A stretch of 64,000 nucleotides of DNA. Origin: Sinorhizobium numidicum. GTDB lineage: Bacteria; Pseudomonadota; Alphaproteobacteria; Rhizobiales; Rhizobiaceae. The notes beneath the pieces are model-generated. The model was given only the letters and a program-made list of their open reading frames with translations, searched no databases and was not told where the DNA came from. A program made the translations under genes and the position numbers. The DNA lies in the NCBI RefSeq assembly GCF_029892045.1, contig NZ_CP120368.1, forward strand, positions 1,424,001 to 1,488,000. Direction: 5' to 3'. Positions 43,194-51,447 of the stretch are shown here, piece by piece (position 1 is the first letter of the stretch; the number at the start of each line of letters is the position of its first letter).

Positions 43194-43253
43194 CGCGACG
43201 TCAGATACTTGCCCCTGCGACATGAACGCTATGACCCGCATGCCCGGCGGGCT

Positions 43254-44033
43254 TCAGCGCAGCGCCTCAAGGACGTTTGCCGCCGCCTGCATCTCCTGCC
43301 AGCGGTTTTCGCGGCGCCGGAAGGCCTCTTCGTCGGTTCCCCAATGTTCGATCTGCCAGTCTTCATCGACATGGGCGGCGGTCCAGGCCTCCTCTGCCGA
43401 CAGACGTCCCATGGCACAGGCGAGCGCGAGCAGCGCGGACCCCGTCAGCGTCGTCAAGGTATGAAGGCAAGCGAGACCGAGCGGCGTCGCAAAGGCCCGC
43501 AGACCTTCGGCATAGGCCGAAATAGCCTCGCGGGGCTGCTCCTGGTGAATGACGCCCTCCGCGAGGATAAAACGGGCGCCGAGCGATTGAGCCGCCCAGT
43601 CGACAATCGGATTCCATGCGTCGTTCTGTCGGGCGACGAGCCCTTCAGGTCCGTCGGCTCGGTAGCAGATGAGATCGGTGCCGGCGAAGCGCAGAATGTC
43701 CTCGAACACGGCGCGAGGATCGGGGGCCACCCCGTCGATTGCGGTGTTGATGATCCGGGTAATCGGCATCGCCGCAGGATCGATGACATCAGCCTGCGCG
43801 TCCCATTCGGCCGCAAGGAGTTCGGCAAGCTTGGCGGTCGGGACCGCGAGCGGTTGCTTTGCCGGCGTGCGCACCGGCCGTCCGTCGAGGAGCACAGCGT
43901 GTCCGCCCGCAGCGGCGACGCTCACGTTCTTGTAGAAGCGCTTTGCCAGCGGCTTCAACATCTGAATCTGGGCGCGGCGCACCGGATCCTCGTCGCTCAG
44001 CGCCTGGTTCAATTCATCGCGAATATCAGGCAT
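43254..44033 (-). CDS. ATP12-family F1-ATPase assembly chaperone
   Basis: A 259-residue ATP12 protein, which in mitochondria and alphaproteobacteria chaperones the F1 alpha subunit. Typical segments are AKRFYKNVSV near the N-terminus, DGRPVRTPAKQPL, AEWDAQ and the central DILRFAGTDLICYRADGPEGLV. It overlaps the upstream HAD gene by eight bases and so belongs to the rluC-HAD-ATP12 operon. An ATP synthase role is known from the family, not from context. Confidence 0.9.
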   Translation of the reverse strand: MPDIRDELNQALSDEDPVRRAQIQMLKPLAKRFYKNVSVAAAGGHAVLLDGRPVRTPAKQPLAVPTAKLAELLAAEWDAQADVIDPAAMPITRIINTAIDGVAPDPRAVFEDILRFAGTDLICYRADGPEGLVARQNDAWNPIVDWAAQSLGARFILAEGVIHQEQPREAISAYAEGLRAFATPLGLACLHTLTTLTGSALLALACAMGRLSAEEAWTAAHVDEDWQIEHWGTDEEAFRRRENRWQEMQAAANVLEALR

Positions 44034-44691
44034 GATTGCGTTCCATCCACTCGATTATGTCTGCCGGCACGCGGGCAATATGATCCGCCCCGGCCTCGGT
44101 CAGCTCCCGCATGCTGGCATAACCCCAGGCAACACCGAGAGCATCCGCGCCGGCCGCCTTTGCCATCTGCATATCATAGATCGCGTCGCCGATGACGATC
44201 GTATCCTTCGGATCGACGCCCGCCTCTGCGCAGCATTCCATCACCATGGCCGGGTGCGGCTTCGAGGGGCAGTCGTCCGCCGTTCGCGAAACGAAGAAGA
44301 TCTTATCGAAGCCGTGGGTTGCGGCTATATGTGTAAGCCCCTGACGAGATTTTCCAGTCACCGCTCCGATCAGCAGTTCGTCGCGAGCGGTAAGACTTTG
44401 CATCATTTCCGCGATGCCGGGAAACAGGAGTTCATGGAAGTCCTGCTCGCCCCGCACGGAGCCGAAGATTGCCTTATAATGGGCCGTCATCGCGGTTGCG
44501 CGGTTGTCGACATGATCCTGCCCGAGAAGACGGGCGATCGCGATGTCGAGCGTCAGCCCGATGATCGCTTTCGTCGCGTCGGAGGTCGGACGCGGTCGGT
44601 CGAAAGCCTCGAAGGTGCGCGCCATCACTTCATGGATCAGCCCGGCGCTGTCGACCAGCGTGCCGTCACAGTCGAAAAGAACCAACTTCAT
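44026..44691 (-). CDS. HAD-superfamily hydrolase, phosphoglycolate-phosphatase-like
   Basis: A 221-residue HAD phosphatase with motif I LFDCDGTLVDS (Asp8, Asp10), motif II Thr/Ser near IGAVTGKS, and motif III/IV KPHPAM...IVIGDAIYDMQMAKAAGA. An alpha-helical C1 cap lies between. The class resembles Gph and other small-phosphate phosphatases; substrate unknown. It overlaps the pseudouridine synthase gene by four bases and ATP12 by eight. Confidence 0.88.
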   Translation of the reverse strand: MKLVLFDCDGTLVDSAGLIHEVMARTFEAFDRPRPTSDATKAIIGLTLDIAIARLLGQDHVDNRATAMTAHYKAIFGSVRGEQDFHELLFPGIAEMMQSLTARDELLIGAVTGKSRQGLTHIAATHGFDKIFFVSRTADDCPSKPHPAMVMECCAEAGVDPKDTIVIGDAIYDMQMAKAAGADALGVAWGYASMRELTEAGADHIARVPADIIEWMERNHA

Positions 44692-45683
44692 CGAGCTTCC
44701 TCGTCGGCGGCGTTTTCGTCGAAGCCGAGCAGGTTCCAGCTCTGCACCATGTGCGGGGGTAGGGGCGCGGTGACCTTCAAGCGTCCGCCGTTCGGATGCG
44801 GAATGTCGATGTGCCGGGCGTGCAGGTGCAGCCGGTTCTGCATGCCACCGGGGAAAGTCCAGTTGACATCCGCTTCGAAATATTTCGGATCGCCGATGAT
44901 TGGATGGCCGATATGCGCGGCGTGAACGCGCAGCTGGTGCGTGCGGCCGGTATAGGGTTCCATTTCCAGCCAGGCGAGATTCTGACCGGCCTGTTCGACG
45001 ATTCGGTAATAGGAAATGGCGTGGTCGGCGCCTTCATCGCCGTGCTTGGCGATGCGCATGCGGTCGCCATCCGGTGTCTGCTCCTTGACCAGCCAGGTGG
45101 AAATACGGTCTTCGCGCTTGCGCGGAACGCCCTTGACGAGCGCCCAATAGGTCTTCTTGGTGTCGCGCTCGCGGAATGCGGCCGTCAGCTGCTGCGCCGC
45201 ACCACGCGTGCGGGCGATGACCAGCACGCCGGAAGTATCGCGGTCGAGCCGATGGACTAGGCGCGGCTTTTCGCCTTTCTGATTGGTCCAGGCTTCGAGC
45301 ATCTTGTCGATGTGCCGGTTGACCCCCGAACCGCCCTGGACCGCGAGGCCGGCAGGTTTGTTGAGCACGATGACCTTCGCGTCCTCATGCAGCACCATCC
45401 GCGATAACAGTTCGCCGTCCGGCGAGTGACGGAGATCCCGGCCGCCGATCGGGCCGGATTTCGTATCCTTGGCATCGACGCCAAGCGGAGGAATGCGGAT
45501 GGTCTGGCCAGGCTGTACGCGCGTATCGGATTTCGCGCGCGCGCCGTCCACGCGGATCTGGCCGGAGCGCAGCAGCTTCTGCAGCGGCCCAAAACCGAGC
45601 CCCGGAAAATGCACCTTGAACCAGCGGTCGAGGCGCATTCCTGCCTCGTCGCCGTCCACCTGCCTGTGTTCTATGCCTGCCAT
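44688..45683 (-). CDS. RluA-family pseudouridine synthase (RluC/RluD type)
   Basis: A 331-residue enzyme isomerising uridine to pseudouridine in 23S rRNA. An S4 RNA-binding domain (MRLDRWFKVHFPGLGFGPLQKLLRSGQIRVDG, about 17-48) precedes the catalytic domain with HRLDRDTSGVLVIART, whose Asp is the nucleophile, and the GRTHQLRVHAAHIGHPIIGD motif. RluC is more likely than RluD by overall layout, but the target uridines are not determined. First gene of a three-gene overlapping operon. A tandem 13-bp repeat (45695-45720) lies just before its start. Confidence 0.88.
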   Translation of the reverse strand: MAGIEHRQVDGDEAGMRLDRWFKVHFPGLGFGPLQKLLRSGQIRVDGARAKSDTRVQPGQTIRIPPLGVDAKDTKSGPIGGRDLRHSPDGELLSRMVLHEDAKVIVLNKPAGLAVQGGSGVNRHIDKMLEAWTNQKGEKPRLVHRLDRDTSGVLVIARTRGAAQQLTAAFRERDTKKTYWALVKGVPRKREDRISTWLVKEQTPDGDRMRIAKHGDEGADHAISYYRIVEQAGQNLAWLEMEPYTGRTHQLRVHAAHIGHPIIGDPKYFEADVNWTFPGGMQNRLHLHARHIDIPHPNGGRLKVTAPLPPHMVQSWNLLGFDENAADEEAR

Positions 45684-45837
45684 GTGCGCAATCCGCTTCT
45701 TGTTCTTGCTTCTTGTTCTTCAAGGGCTGGCTTTAGACCATTGCGCGCATCAGGGCCAGTCCGCTGAAGATTGCGAGCATCGAAAGAAGACGCTCGCTCC
45801 GTGAGGAAGCCCTCGCGCAAGACGCTCGGCCGCGATC

Positions 45838-46671
45838 TCAGCCGAGCCTCGCCGCGTGCCATTTCAGATGGTCGTCCATGAAAGTCGATATGAAGTAGTA
45901 GGAGTGGTCATAGCGCTCGTGCATTCGGAGCGTCAGCCCGATACCCGTTCCCTGGACAGCTTCCTCGAAGAGCCACGGGCGCAGGCCTTTATCGAGAAAC
46001 CCGTCGGCCTCGCCCTGGTCGATCAGAAATTCCGGAAAGCGCGCGCCGTCCTTGACGAGCGCGCAGGCATCGTACTGGCGCCAAGCGGTCCGGTCCGTGC
46101 CGAGGTATTTTTCGTAGGCGCCGACGGACCAATCGGCGGTCGACGGTTCGACGATCGGAGCGAAGGCAGAGCAACTCCTGAAGCGGTCTGGATTTTTGAG
46201 CGCGATCGTCATGGCGCCGTGTCCGCCCATGGAATGGCCGAAGATGCCTTGGCGGCTCATGTCCACGCGAAAATGCTGGCTGACGAAGGCGGGCAGTTCC
46301 TCCGTGATATACGTATACATCCGGTAGTGTTCGGCCCAGGGCTCTTCCGTCGCATCGAGATAAAACCCAGCGCCTTTGCCCATCTGCCAGTTCGTCAACT
46401 CGTCCGGCACATCCGGCCCGCGCGGACTCGTATCGGGGCAAACGACGATGAGGCCGAGCTCCGAAGCCACGCGGCGATACTCGCCCTTCTCCATCACGTT
46501 CGCATGGGTGCAGGTGAGACCGGAGAGATACCAGAGAACCGGGCGAGGCTCCTTGATCGCCTGCGGCGGCACGTAGACGGCAAAGGTCATTTCGCCCTTG
46601 CAGGCTTTGGAGTCGTGGGCGAATACGCCTTGCATGCCGCCGAAGGCGGTATTCTGCGAGATTACTTTCAT
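45838..46671 (-). CDS. S-formylglutathione hydrolase
   Basis: A 277-residue alpha/beta-hydrolase (esterase D family) that releases formate and glutathione from S-formylglutathione, the last step of formaldehyde detoxification. The nucleophile Ser147 sits in GHSMGG (145-150); Asp in LIDQGEADGFL and His in MHERYDHSYYF complete the triad. YLSGLTCTHANVMEKG is the family oxyanion segment. It overlaps the DUF1345 gene by four bases and is about 1.2 kb from the partner dehydrogenase gene. Confidence 0.93.
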   Translation of the reverse strand: MKVISQNTAFGGMQGVFAHDSKACKGEMTFAVYVPPQAIKEPRPVLWYLSGLTCTHANVMEKGEYRRVASELGLIVVCPDTSPRGPDVPDELTNWQMGKGAGFYLDATEEPWAEHYRMYTYITEELPAFVSQHFRVDMSRQGIFGHSMGGHGAMTIALKNPDRFRSCSAFAPIVEPSTADWSVGAYEKYLGTDRTAWRQYDACALVKDGARFPEFLIDQGEADGFLDKGLRPWLFEEAVQGTGIGLTLRMHERYDHSYYFISTFMDDHLKWHAARLG

Positions 46672-47348
46672 TGAGTGCTCCCTGGAACGGGTGGGACGCC
46701 GCCGGCGAGTTGTACCGCGGCGTTTACGGCGGCCGCGACGAGGACCGTGTTGAAGAAGAACGAGACGACCGCATGCGTCAGATTGAAACGCCGCATCGCC
46801 GTCGTGGTAATGGCGACATCGGAGGTCTGCGCGGTCATGCCGATGACGAAGGCGAAATAGAGAAAATCATGGCCGCCGGGCATGTCGGTCCCGGGAAACG
46901 CCAGTCCACGGGCTGCGGGATCGCTGCCATCATCATGACGGCCCGCAAGCCAGTAAAGATGGGCATAGTGCAATGCTGCCATGGTGTGAATCGTCGCCCA
47001 TCCGAGCGTGACCGAGGCAAAGGTCAGGATCAGTTCGGGACCGCTCCCGCCACCCGCCCGGTTGAGCGCGAGAAAGAGCGCCACAAGCGAAACAGCGGCG
47101 ACCGAAAGCGTCACGAGAAAGATGATCGGTTCCGGTTCGCCGGTGTCGCGGGCATTGGCCTTGAGATAGCTTCCGGTGAGGTTGGGAAGCCGGAATGTCG
47201 TTATCGAGAGATAAATGCAGAAGAAGAGGATGGCCGCGATCTCAATGGCCCAATCACGAAAAAACGGGACGCCGACCGGCAGGCTGAGAAAGGCGCCCGC
47301 GAGCGCAAAATAGAACGGCCAATGCCTCAGGCGTGTCTTGGAATTCAT
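46668..47348 (-). CDS. DUF1345 integral membrane protein
   Basis: A 226-residue inner-membrane protein with about five to six hydrophobic helices. LHYAHLYW in the middle and GGHDFLYFAFVIGMTAQTSDVAITT are typical of the DUF1345 family. The function is unknown. Its stop overlaps the S-formylglutathione hydrolase start (ATGA), so the two are translationally coupled; whether this has functional meaning is unclear. Confidence 0.8.
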   Translation of the reverse strand: MNSKTRLRHWPFYFALAGAFLSLPVGVPFFRDWAIEIAAILFFCIYLSITTFRLPNLTGSYLKANARDTGEPEPIIFLVTLSVAAVSLVALFLALNRAGGGSGPELILTFASVTLGWATIHTMAALHYAHLYWLAGRHDDGSDPAARGLAFPGTDMPGGHDFLYFAFVIGMTAQTSDVAITTTAMRRFNLTHAVVSFFFNTVLVAAAVNAAVQLAGGVPPVPGSTQ

Positions 47349-47384
47349 TTGCGTCTCGCGCTCACAGGCTGTCGCTTCCGATCG

Positions 47385-47834
47385 TCACCTTTTGATCTGA
47401 CGGCAGAGCCGGTCAAGCGTTTCGAGAAAGGTTGAGCGGTCTCGGGCCGTGAAGGCAGGATTATAGCCCTTGCTTTCGCCCGTTTCCCGAAGGTGCGCGC
47501 CGAGGTCGCGCATCGCCGACGCCATGCCGATATTGGTCTTGTCGAAGACGCGGCCGGAGGGGCCAGTGACAAGAGCGCCCGCGGCGACACAGCGTGTGGC
47601 CAGCGGCACGTCGGCGGTGACCACGATATCGCCTTCGCCGGCGTGCTCGGCAATCCAGTTGTCCGCGGCGTCGAAACCCGCTGACACGATGACGTTGCGA
47701 ACCATCGGGTCACGCGACGGGCGCAGTCCTGAATTGGCGACGAAGGTCACCTCGAAACCGTGGCGCTCTGCCACCTTCAGGATTTCCGCCTTTACCGGGC
47801 ACGCATCAGCATCGACATAGATCATCATCGGCAA
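47385..47834 (-). CDS. YaiI/YqxD-family (DUF188) protein
   Basis: A 149-residue member of the YaiI/YqxD family, whose fold is PIN-like. The DADACPVKAEIL N-terminal motif (about 7-18), DNWIAEHAGEGDIVVTADVPLA and the C-terminal FLETLDRLCRQIKR are typical. The DxDxCP site suggests metal-dependent nucleic-acid chemistry, but no activity is established for the family. Not obviously linked to the formaldehyde genes on either side. Confidence 0.85.
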   Translation of the reverse strand: MPMMIYVDADACPVKAEILKVAERHGFEVTFVANSGLRPSRDPMVRNVIVSAGFDAADNWIAEHAGEGDIVVTADVPLATRCVAAGALVTGPSGRVFDKTNIGMASAMRDLGAHLRETGESKGYNPAFTARDRSTFLETLDRLCRQIKR

Positions 47835-47854
47835 TCAACTTCTCAACGGCACGG

Positions 47855-47887
47855 AAAAGCGCCGAAATTCAAACGATTCCGGCGCTT
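47855..47887 (-). terminator. Probable intrinsic terminator of the dehydrogenase gene
   Basis: Read on the minus strand, AAGCGCCG and CGGCGCTT (47880-47887 with 47857-47864) form a stem followed by TTTTCC. It lies between the class III alcohol dehydrogenase stop and the YaiI gene. Confidence 0.65.
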
Positions 47888-47907
47888 CCCTGATTTAAAT
47901 CATGAGC

Positions 47908-49035
47908 TCAGTAGATCACGATGCTCCTGATGCTTTCGCCGGAATGCATCAGCTCGAAGCCCTTGTTGATGTCCTCGAGCGGCATCGTATGGGTGATCAT
48001 CGGATCGATCTCGATCTTGCCTTCCATGTACCAGTCGACGATCTTCGGCACATCGGTGCGGCCGCGCGCGCCGCCGAAGGCGGTGCCCATCCAGGAGCGG
48101 CCGGTGACCAGTTGGAACGGCCGCGTCGAAATCTCCTGGCCGGCACCGGCAACGCCGATGACCACCGACTTGCCCCAGCCGCGATGGCTGGCCTCCAGCG
48201 CCTGGCGCATCACCTTGGTGTTGCCGGTGCAGTCGAAGGTGTAGTCGGCACCGCCGATCTGGTCGGCGCCGCGCTTCGTCAGGTTGACGAGATAGGGGAC
48301 GATGTCGTCGCCGACCTCCTTCGGATTGACGAAATGGGTCATGCCGAACTTTTCGCCCCATTCCTTCTTGTCGTTGTTGAGGTCGACGCCGATGATCATG
48401 TCGGCACCGGCAAGCCTCAAGCCTTGAATGACGTTGAGGCCGATGCCGCCGAGCCCGAAGACGATGGCGGTCGCGCCGATCTCCACCTTGGCGGTGTTGA
48501 TCACCGCGCCGATGCCGGTGGTGACGCCGCAGCCGATGTAGCAGATCTTGTCGAACGGGGCGTCGGGATTGACCTTGGCGACGGCGATCTCCGGCAGCAC
48601 GGTGAAATTGGCAAAGGTCGAGCAGCCCATATAGTGGTGGATCTTGTCGCCACCGATCGAGAAGCGCGAGGTGCCGTCCGGCATCAGCCCTTGCCCTTGC
48701 GTGGCGCGGATGGCGGTGCAGAGATTGGTCTTTCGGCTGAGGCACGAGGGGCAGGCGCGGCATTCCGGCGTATAGAGCGGAATGACATGGTCGCCCTTCT
48801 TCACCGAGGTGACGCCGGGGCCGACATCGACGACGATGCCGGCGCCCTCATGGCCGAGGATCGCCGGAAACAGCCCTTCCGGATCGGCACCGGACAGGGT
48901 GAAGTCGTCGGTGTGGCAGATGCCGGTCGCCTTCACCTCGACCAGCACCTCGCCGGCCCGCGGTCCCTCGAGCTGTACCGTCATCACTTCCAGCGGCTTG
49001 CCGGCCTGAACGGCCACGGCGGCACGAACGTCCAT
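47908..49035 (-). CDS. S-(hydroxymethyl)glutathione dehydrogenase / class III alcohol dehydrogenase
   Basis: A 375-residue zinc-dependent medium-chain dehydrogenase that oxidises S-hydroxymethylglutathione, formed from formaldehyde and glutathione, to S-formylglutathione with NAD. Catalytic zinc ligands are in GICHTDDF and GHEGAG; the structural zinc cysteines are in ECRACPSCLSRKTNLC. The NAD-binding VFGLGGIGLNVIQGLRLAGA is present. I start at MDVRAAVAVQ, the conserved start, because upstream sequence is not conserved. It works with the S-formylglutathione hydrolase at 45838. Confidence 0.95.
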   Translation of the reverse strand: MDVRAAVAVQAGKPLEVMTVQLEGPRAGEVLVEVKATGICHTDDFTLSGADPEGLFPAILGHEGAGIVVDVGPGVTSVKKGDHVIPLYTPECRACPSCLSRKTNLCTAIRATQGQGLMPDGTSRFSIGGDKIHHYMGCSTFANFTVLPEIAVAKVNPDAPFDKICYIGCGVTTGIGAVINTAKVEIGATAIVFGLGGIGLNVIQGLRLAGADMIIGVDLNNDKKEWGEKFGMTHFVNPKEVGDDIVPYLVNLTKRGADQIGGADYTFDCTGNTKVMRQALEASHRGWGKSVVIGVAGAGQEISTRPFQLVTGRSWMGTAFGGARGRTDVPKIVDWYMEGKIEIDPMITHTMPLEDINKGFELMHSGESIRSIVIY

Positions 49036-49113
49036 GTCTCGTCTCCCTTGATTTGCAAATGGTTGGCGCTGCGATCGTCCATACAACGGCAATCGACATG
49101 CGTAACTGAAATT

Positions 49114-49215
49114 TAGAGCGGGATGGAAAAAATGTGCGGTCTTTCGCCCCATCCCGCTCTAGCTTATTAGGAATCGATCACGTTTATGATTTCGGGTCAT
49201 TCGACCCCAAATCAT
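49114..49215. repeat. Palindromic intergenic element (RIME-like)
   Basis: A 13-bp perfect inverted repeat, TAGAGCGGGATGG/CCATCCCGCTCTA (49114-49126 with 49149-49161), is followed by a second hairpin ATGATTTCGGGTC/GACCCCAAATCAT (49186-49215) with one mismatch. Sinorhizobium and Rhizobium chromosomes carry many dispersed intergenic mosaic elements of this kind. It lies between the class III dehydrogenase promoter side and the XRE gene end. Confidence 0.65.
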
Positions 49216-49229
49216 CATGATCCAGTTAA

Positions 49230-49628
49230 CTAACGAATATCGTGTTGCCCGCGCTCGAGCTCCGTCTCGAGCGCGGCAATGGCTTCGCCGGTCTGCTCAT
49301 GCAGTTTCTTAACCAGGTCGAGCTGATCGCGAAGCGCATCCTTCGATCTTCCGGCGGGTTTATCGTCTGGTGCGCGGCCGATCCCGGCGATCAGCCAAGC
49401 GGGGGTCACGCCGAGTACGCCGGCAAGCATGAATAGCCGGTTTGTCCGCGGCTCGGCGCGGTCGCGTTCCCAGGCGGCGACGGTTTCGCTGCGTACACCG
49501 AGCTGGTTAGCGAGATCTCTGGTCGAAAGGTTCGCCGCGTCTCGCGCTCTCCAGATGCGTCCTCCGAGCGTATCGCCGTCTCCGACTTCGCGCAGGCGCG
49601 CCATCGTGGTTTCGGTGGATAAGCGCAT
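49230..49628 (-). CDS. XRE-family transcriptional regulator
   Basis: A 132-residue protein with one Cro/C1-type helix-turn-helix (about 23-80): GGRIWRARDAANLSTRDLANQLGVRSETVAAWERDRAEPRTNRL. A charged C-terminal helix follows and likely mediates oligomerisation. I start at MRLSTET because AAGGAG lies 7 nt upstream; an earlier ATG would include that site. Target genes are unknown. No toxin partner or prophage is adjacent. Confidence 0.82.
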   Translation of the reverse strand: MRLSTETTMARLREVGDGDTLGGRIWRARDAANLSTRDLANQLGVRSETVAAWERDRAEPRTNRLFMLAGVLGVTPAWLIAGIGRAPDDKPAGRSKDALRDQLDLVKKLHEQTGEAIAALETELERGQHDIR

Positions 49629-49853
49629 GGATTTCTCCTTTGGCACTGTTACGTTCAAAGGGCCCGGACGGCGGCGGAAGCGTTTTTTTGACTTCGCGAT
49701 TGCGGGCTAGGAGCGGTGAGCTTATAGGCATTCTCGCGCCGATCGACCACCCCGAAGCGTCAAAAACACCGCCAAATGCGGCTGAGCGCGTTTCGGTTCT
49801 CAAGAGCGAGCTTCATGTCGCACCCGGATCTGGCGCTTTCCTGCGAAGGAGTT

Positions 49854-50585
49854 TCACTCGTTCTCCGCGCGCGTCGGGCCGAAAACGCTTTCGAACGCTT
49901 CTCTGATGCGGATATCGACGTCAGGCATCATCACCGGCAGACCGAGGTCGACGAGACTGGTGACCCCGTAGCCGCGAATGCCACAGGGTACGATCCCCCC
50001 GAAATGATCGAGGTCCGGATCGACGTTTAAAGAGAAGCCGTGGAAACTCACCCACTTGCGCAGCCGGATACCAATGGCAGCGACCTTGTCCTCGGCGCTG
50101 GAGCCGTCCATGAGTGGCGGCTTCTCCGGGCGGCGCACCCAGACGCCGACCCGGTCTTCCCGGCGCTCCCCTTTGATGTTCATCGAATCGAGGGTGGCGA
50201 TGATGACGCTTTCAAGGGCGGCGACGAAAGCGCGAACGTCCTGCCGGCGTCGCTTCAGGTCGAGCATCACGTAGACGACCCGCTGCCCGGGACCATGATA
50301 GGTGTATTCGCCGCCTCGGCCTGTCGCAAACACCGGGAAGCGATCGGGCATCACGAGGTCGGCGGCATCGGCGCTGGTTCCAGCCGTGTAAAGCGGCGGG
50401 TGCTCGACCAGCCAGACGAGTTCATCGGCGGCGCCGGCGGCAATTGCCGCGGCTTCCCGTTCCATTGTCTCGACCGCCTCGGGATAATCGACGAGGGCAG
50501 CGGCGATACGCCAGCGCACCGGCGGCGATTGCGGCGGCGCAAACATGTGCGAACTGAGATTTTCACGCTGCATGGGGGCCTGCAT
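49854..50585 (-). CDS. lipB: Octanoyl-[acyl-carrier-protein]:protein N-octanoyltransferase
   Basis: LipB (243 residues) moves octanoyl from ACP to lipoyl domains, the first step of lipoate synthesis. [22 protein letters not shown] contains the His-rich substrate site. The catalytic pair is Lys in [13 protein letters not shown] and Cys in [16 protein letters not shown]. The first residues up to MFAPPQ are variable, so the start is uncertain by up to 14 codons. It is transcribed divergently from tRNA-Leu. Confidence 0.93.
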   Translation of the reverse strand: MQAPMQRENLSSHMFAPPQSPPVRWRIAAALVDYPEAVETMEREAAAIAAGAADELVWLVEHPPLYTAGTSADAADLVMPDRFPVFATGRGGEYTYHGPGQRVVYVMLDLKRRRQDVRAFVAALESVIIATLDSMNIKGERREDRVGVWVRRPEKPPLMDGSSAEDKVAAIGIRLRKWVSFHGFSLNVDPDLDHFGGIVPCGIRGYGVTSLVDLGLPVMMPDVDIRIREAFESVFGPTRAENE

Positions 50586-50765
50586 TGGTGATTTTCCGGC
50601 TTGTACATGGGATGGCTCGGGGCAAGAGTCCAGCGTTTCCGGCGCTTCGCGAATGCGCTGTCGAAATAGTTTCTGTTCTCGTCAAATTTCTGTCGTCATG
50701 CCCTTGTGCACCCCAAATGCTTTTGCTACATGCAGCCCGCCGACGCAATCGGCACCTACCACGAT

Positions 50766-50850
50766 GCGGTCGTGGCGGAATTGGTAGACGCGCAGCGTTG
50801 AGGTCGCTGTGGGGCAACCCGTGGAAGTTCGAGTCTTCTCGACCGCACCA
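50766..50850 (+). tRNA. tRNA-Leu (anticodon GAG)
   Basis: Class II tRNA of 85 nt with acceptor GCGGTCG/CGACCGC, anticodon stem CAGCG/CGCTG, loop TTGAGGT, long variable arm and encoded CCA. It reads CUC and CUU codons. A terminator lies right after it. Confidence 0.96.
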
Positions 50851-50865
50851 TCAGAGAATGAAAAA

Positions 50866-50899
50866 GCCCCCGTAACCGAGTGGTTCTACGGGGTTTTTT
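50866..50899 (+). terminator. Intrinsic terminator of tRNA-Leu
   Basis: CCCCGTA (50868-50874) pairs with TACGGGG (50887-50893), with a partly paired loop, followed by TTTTTTA. It lies 16 nt after the tRNA. Confidence 0.85.
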
Positions 50900-51356
50900 A
50901 TTTCTAAATTTCCTCAGTGTCTTACGGGCTTGCAGGACATGCAGCGGGCTTCGCCGGTGCAGCATCGCTCTTAGCCGGGTTTGAGGGCTCCTCCGACCAC
51001 CAGGCCCCGCCCGCCAGCGCTGCCGGAATTGCTGTTCGCTCTCATCAGGACTCCCATCAAGACCTTCACATGCGCGGTCGCGGTCACGAAGCCACCGTCC
51101 CTACACGATATTGTTGATAGCTAAATTCGTGGAATCGTAAAAAAAAAGTCGGCGAAAGGGCGGGGATTGGTTATGATTCCATTGTCATGACGGATTCGCG
51201 AGAAGCGGCCGGCATGACGGGCGACAGAGCGACGAGTGTCTTGCGGAGCGCGCCTCGTGAAATTGATGAGGCGCCGATCGGTCGGTCCGAAACTGATAAG
51301 CGGATGTTCGTCGTTAGCTGCTGCTTCGGCATTCGCTTCAGTGTCGGTTACGTGAC
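50900..51356. other. Gene-poor stretch before the prkA operon
   Basis: About 460 nt carry no gene I can support. Short frames on both strands (for example a Pro/Ala-rich minus-strand reading near 50930-51030 and a basic one at 51121-51510) lack ribosome sites and recognisable domains. An A9 run lies near 51140. The EcfG promoter at 51357 marks its right border. Confidence 0.4.
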
Positions 51357-51381
51357 GGAACTTTGAACTCAGGAAACCGTT
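51357..51381 (+). promoter_or_regulatory. EcfG/RpoE2-type general stress promoter
   Basis: GGAAC (51357-51361), a 16-bp spacer and CGTT (51378-51381) match the alphaproteobacterial EcfG consensus exactly. It lies about 65 nt before the prkA start codon. EcfG (RpoE2 in Sinorhizobium) drives the general stress response under PhyR/NepR control. Assignment rests on the motif and the stress nature of the downstream operon. Confidence 0.75.
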
Positions 51382-51447
51382 CACCTGAAGCAAGAGCCGA
51401 CAGGCAGCGATCCCGGTCAACCAAGCGGCCTGCCGCGGGAGAGCACG

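Noticed and set aside
50917..51117. Possible decayed gene between tRNA-Leu and prkA
   Set aside because: Short frames on the minus strand shift phase and contain stops; no recognisable family, so neither a gene nor a pseudogene can be supported.
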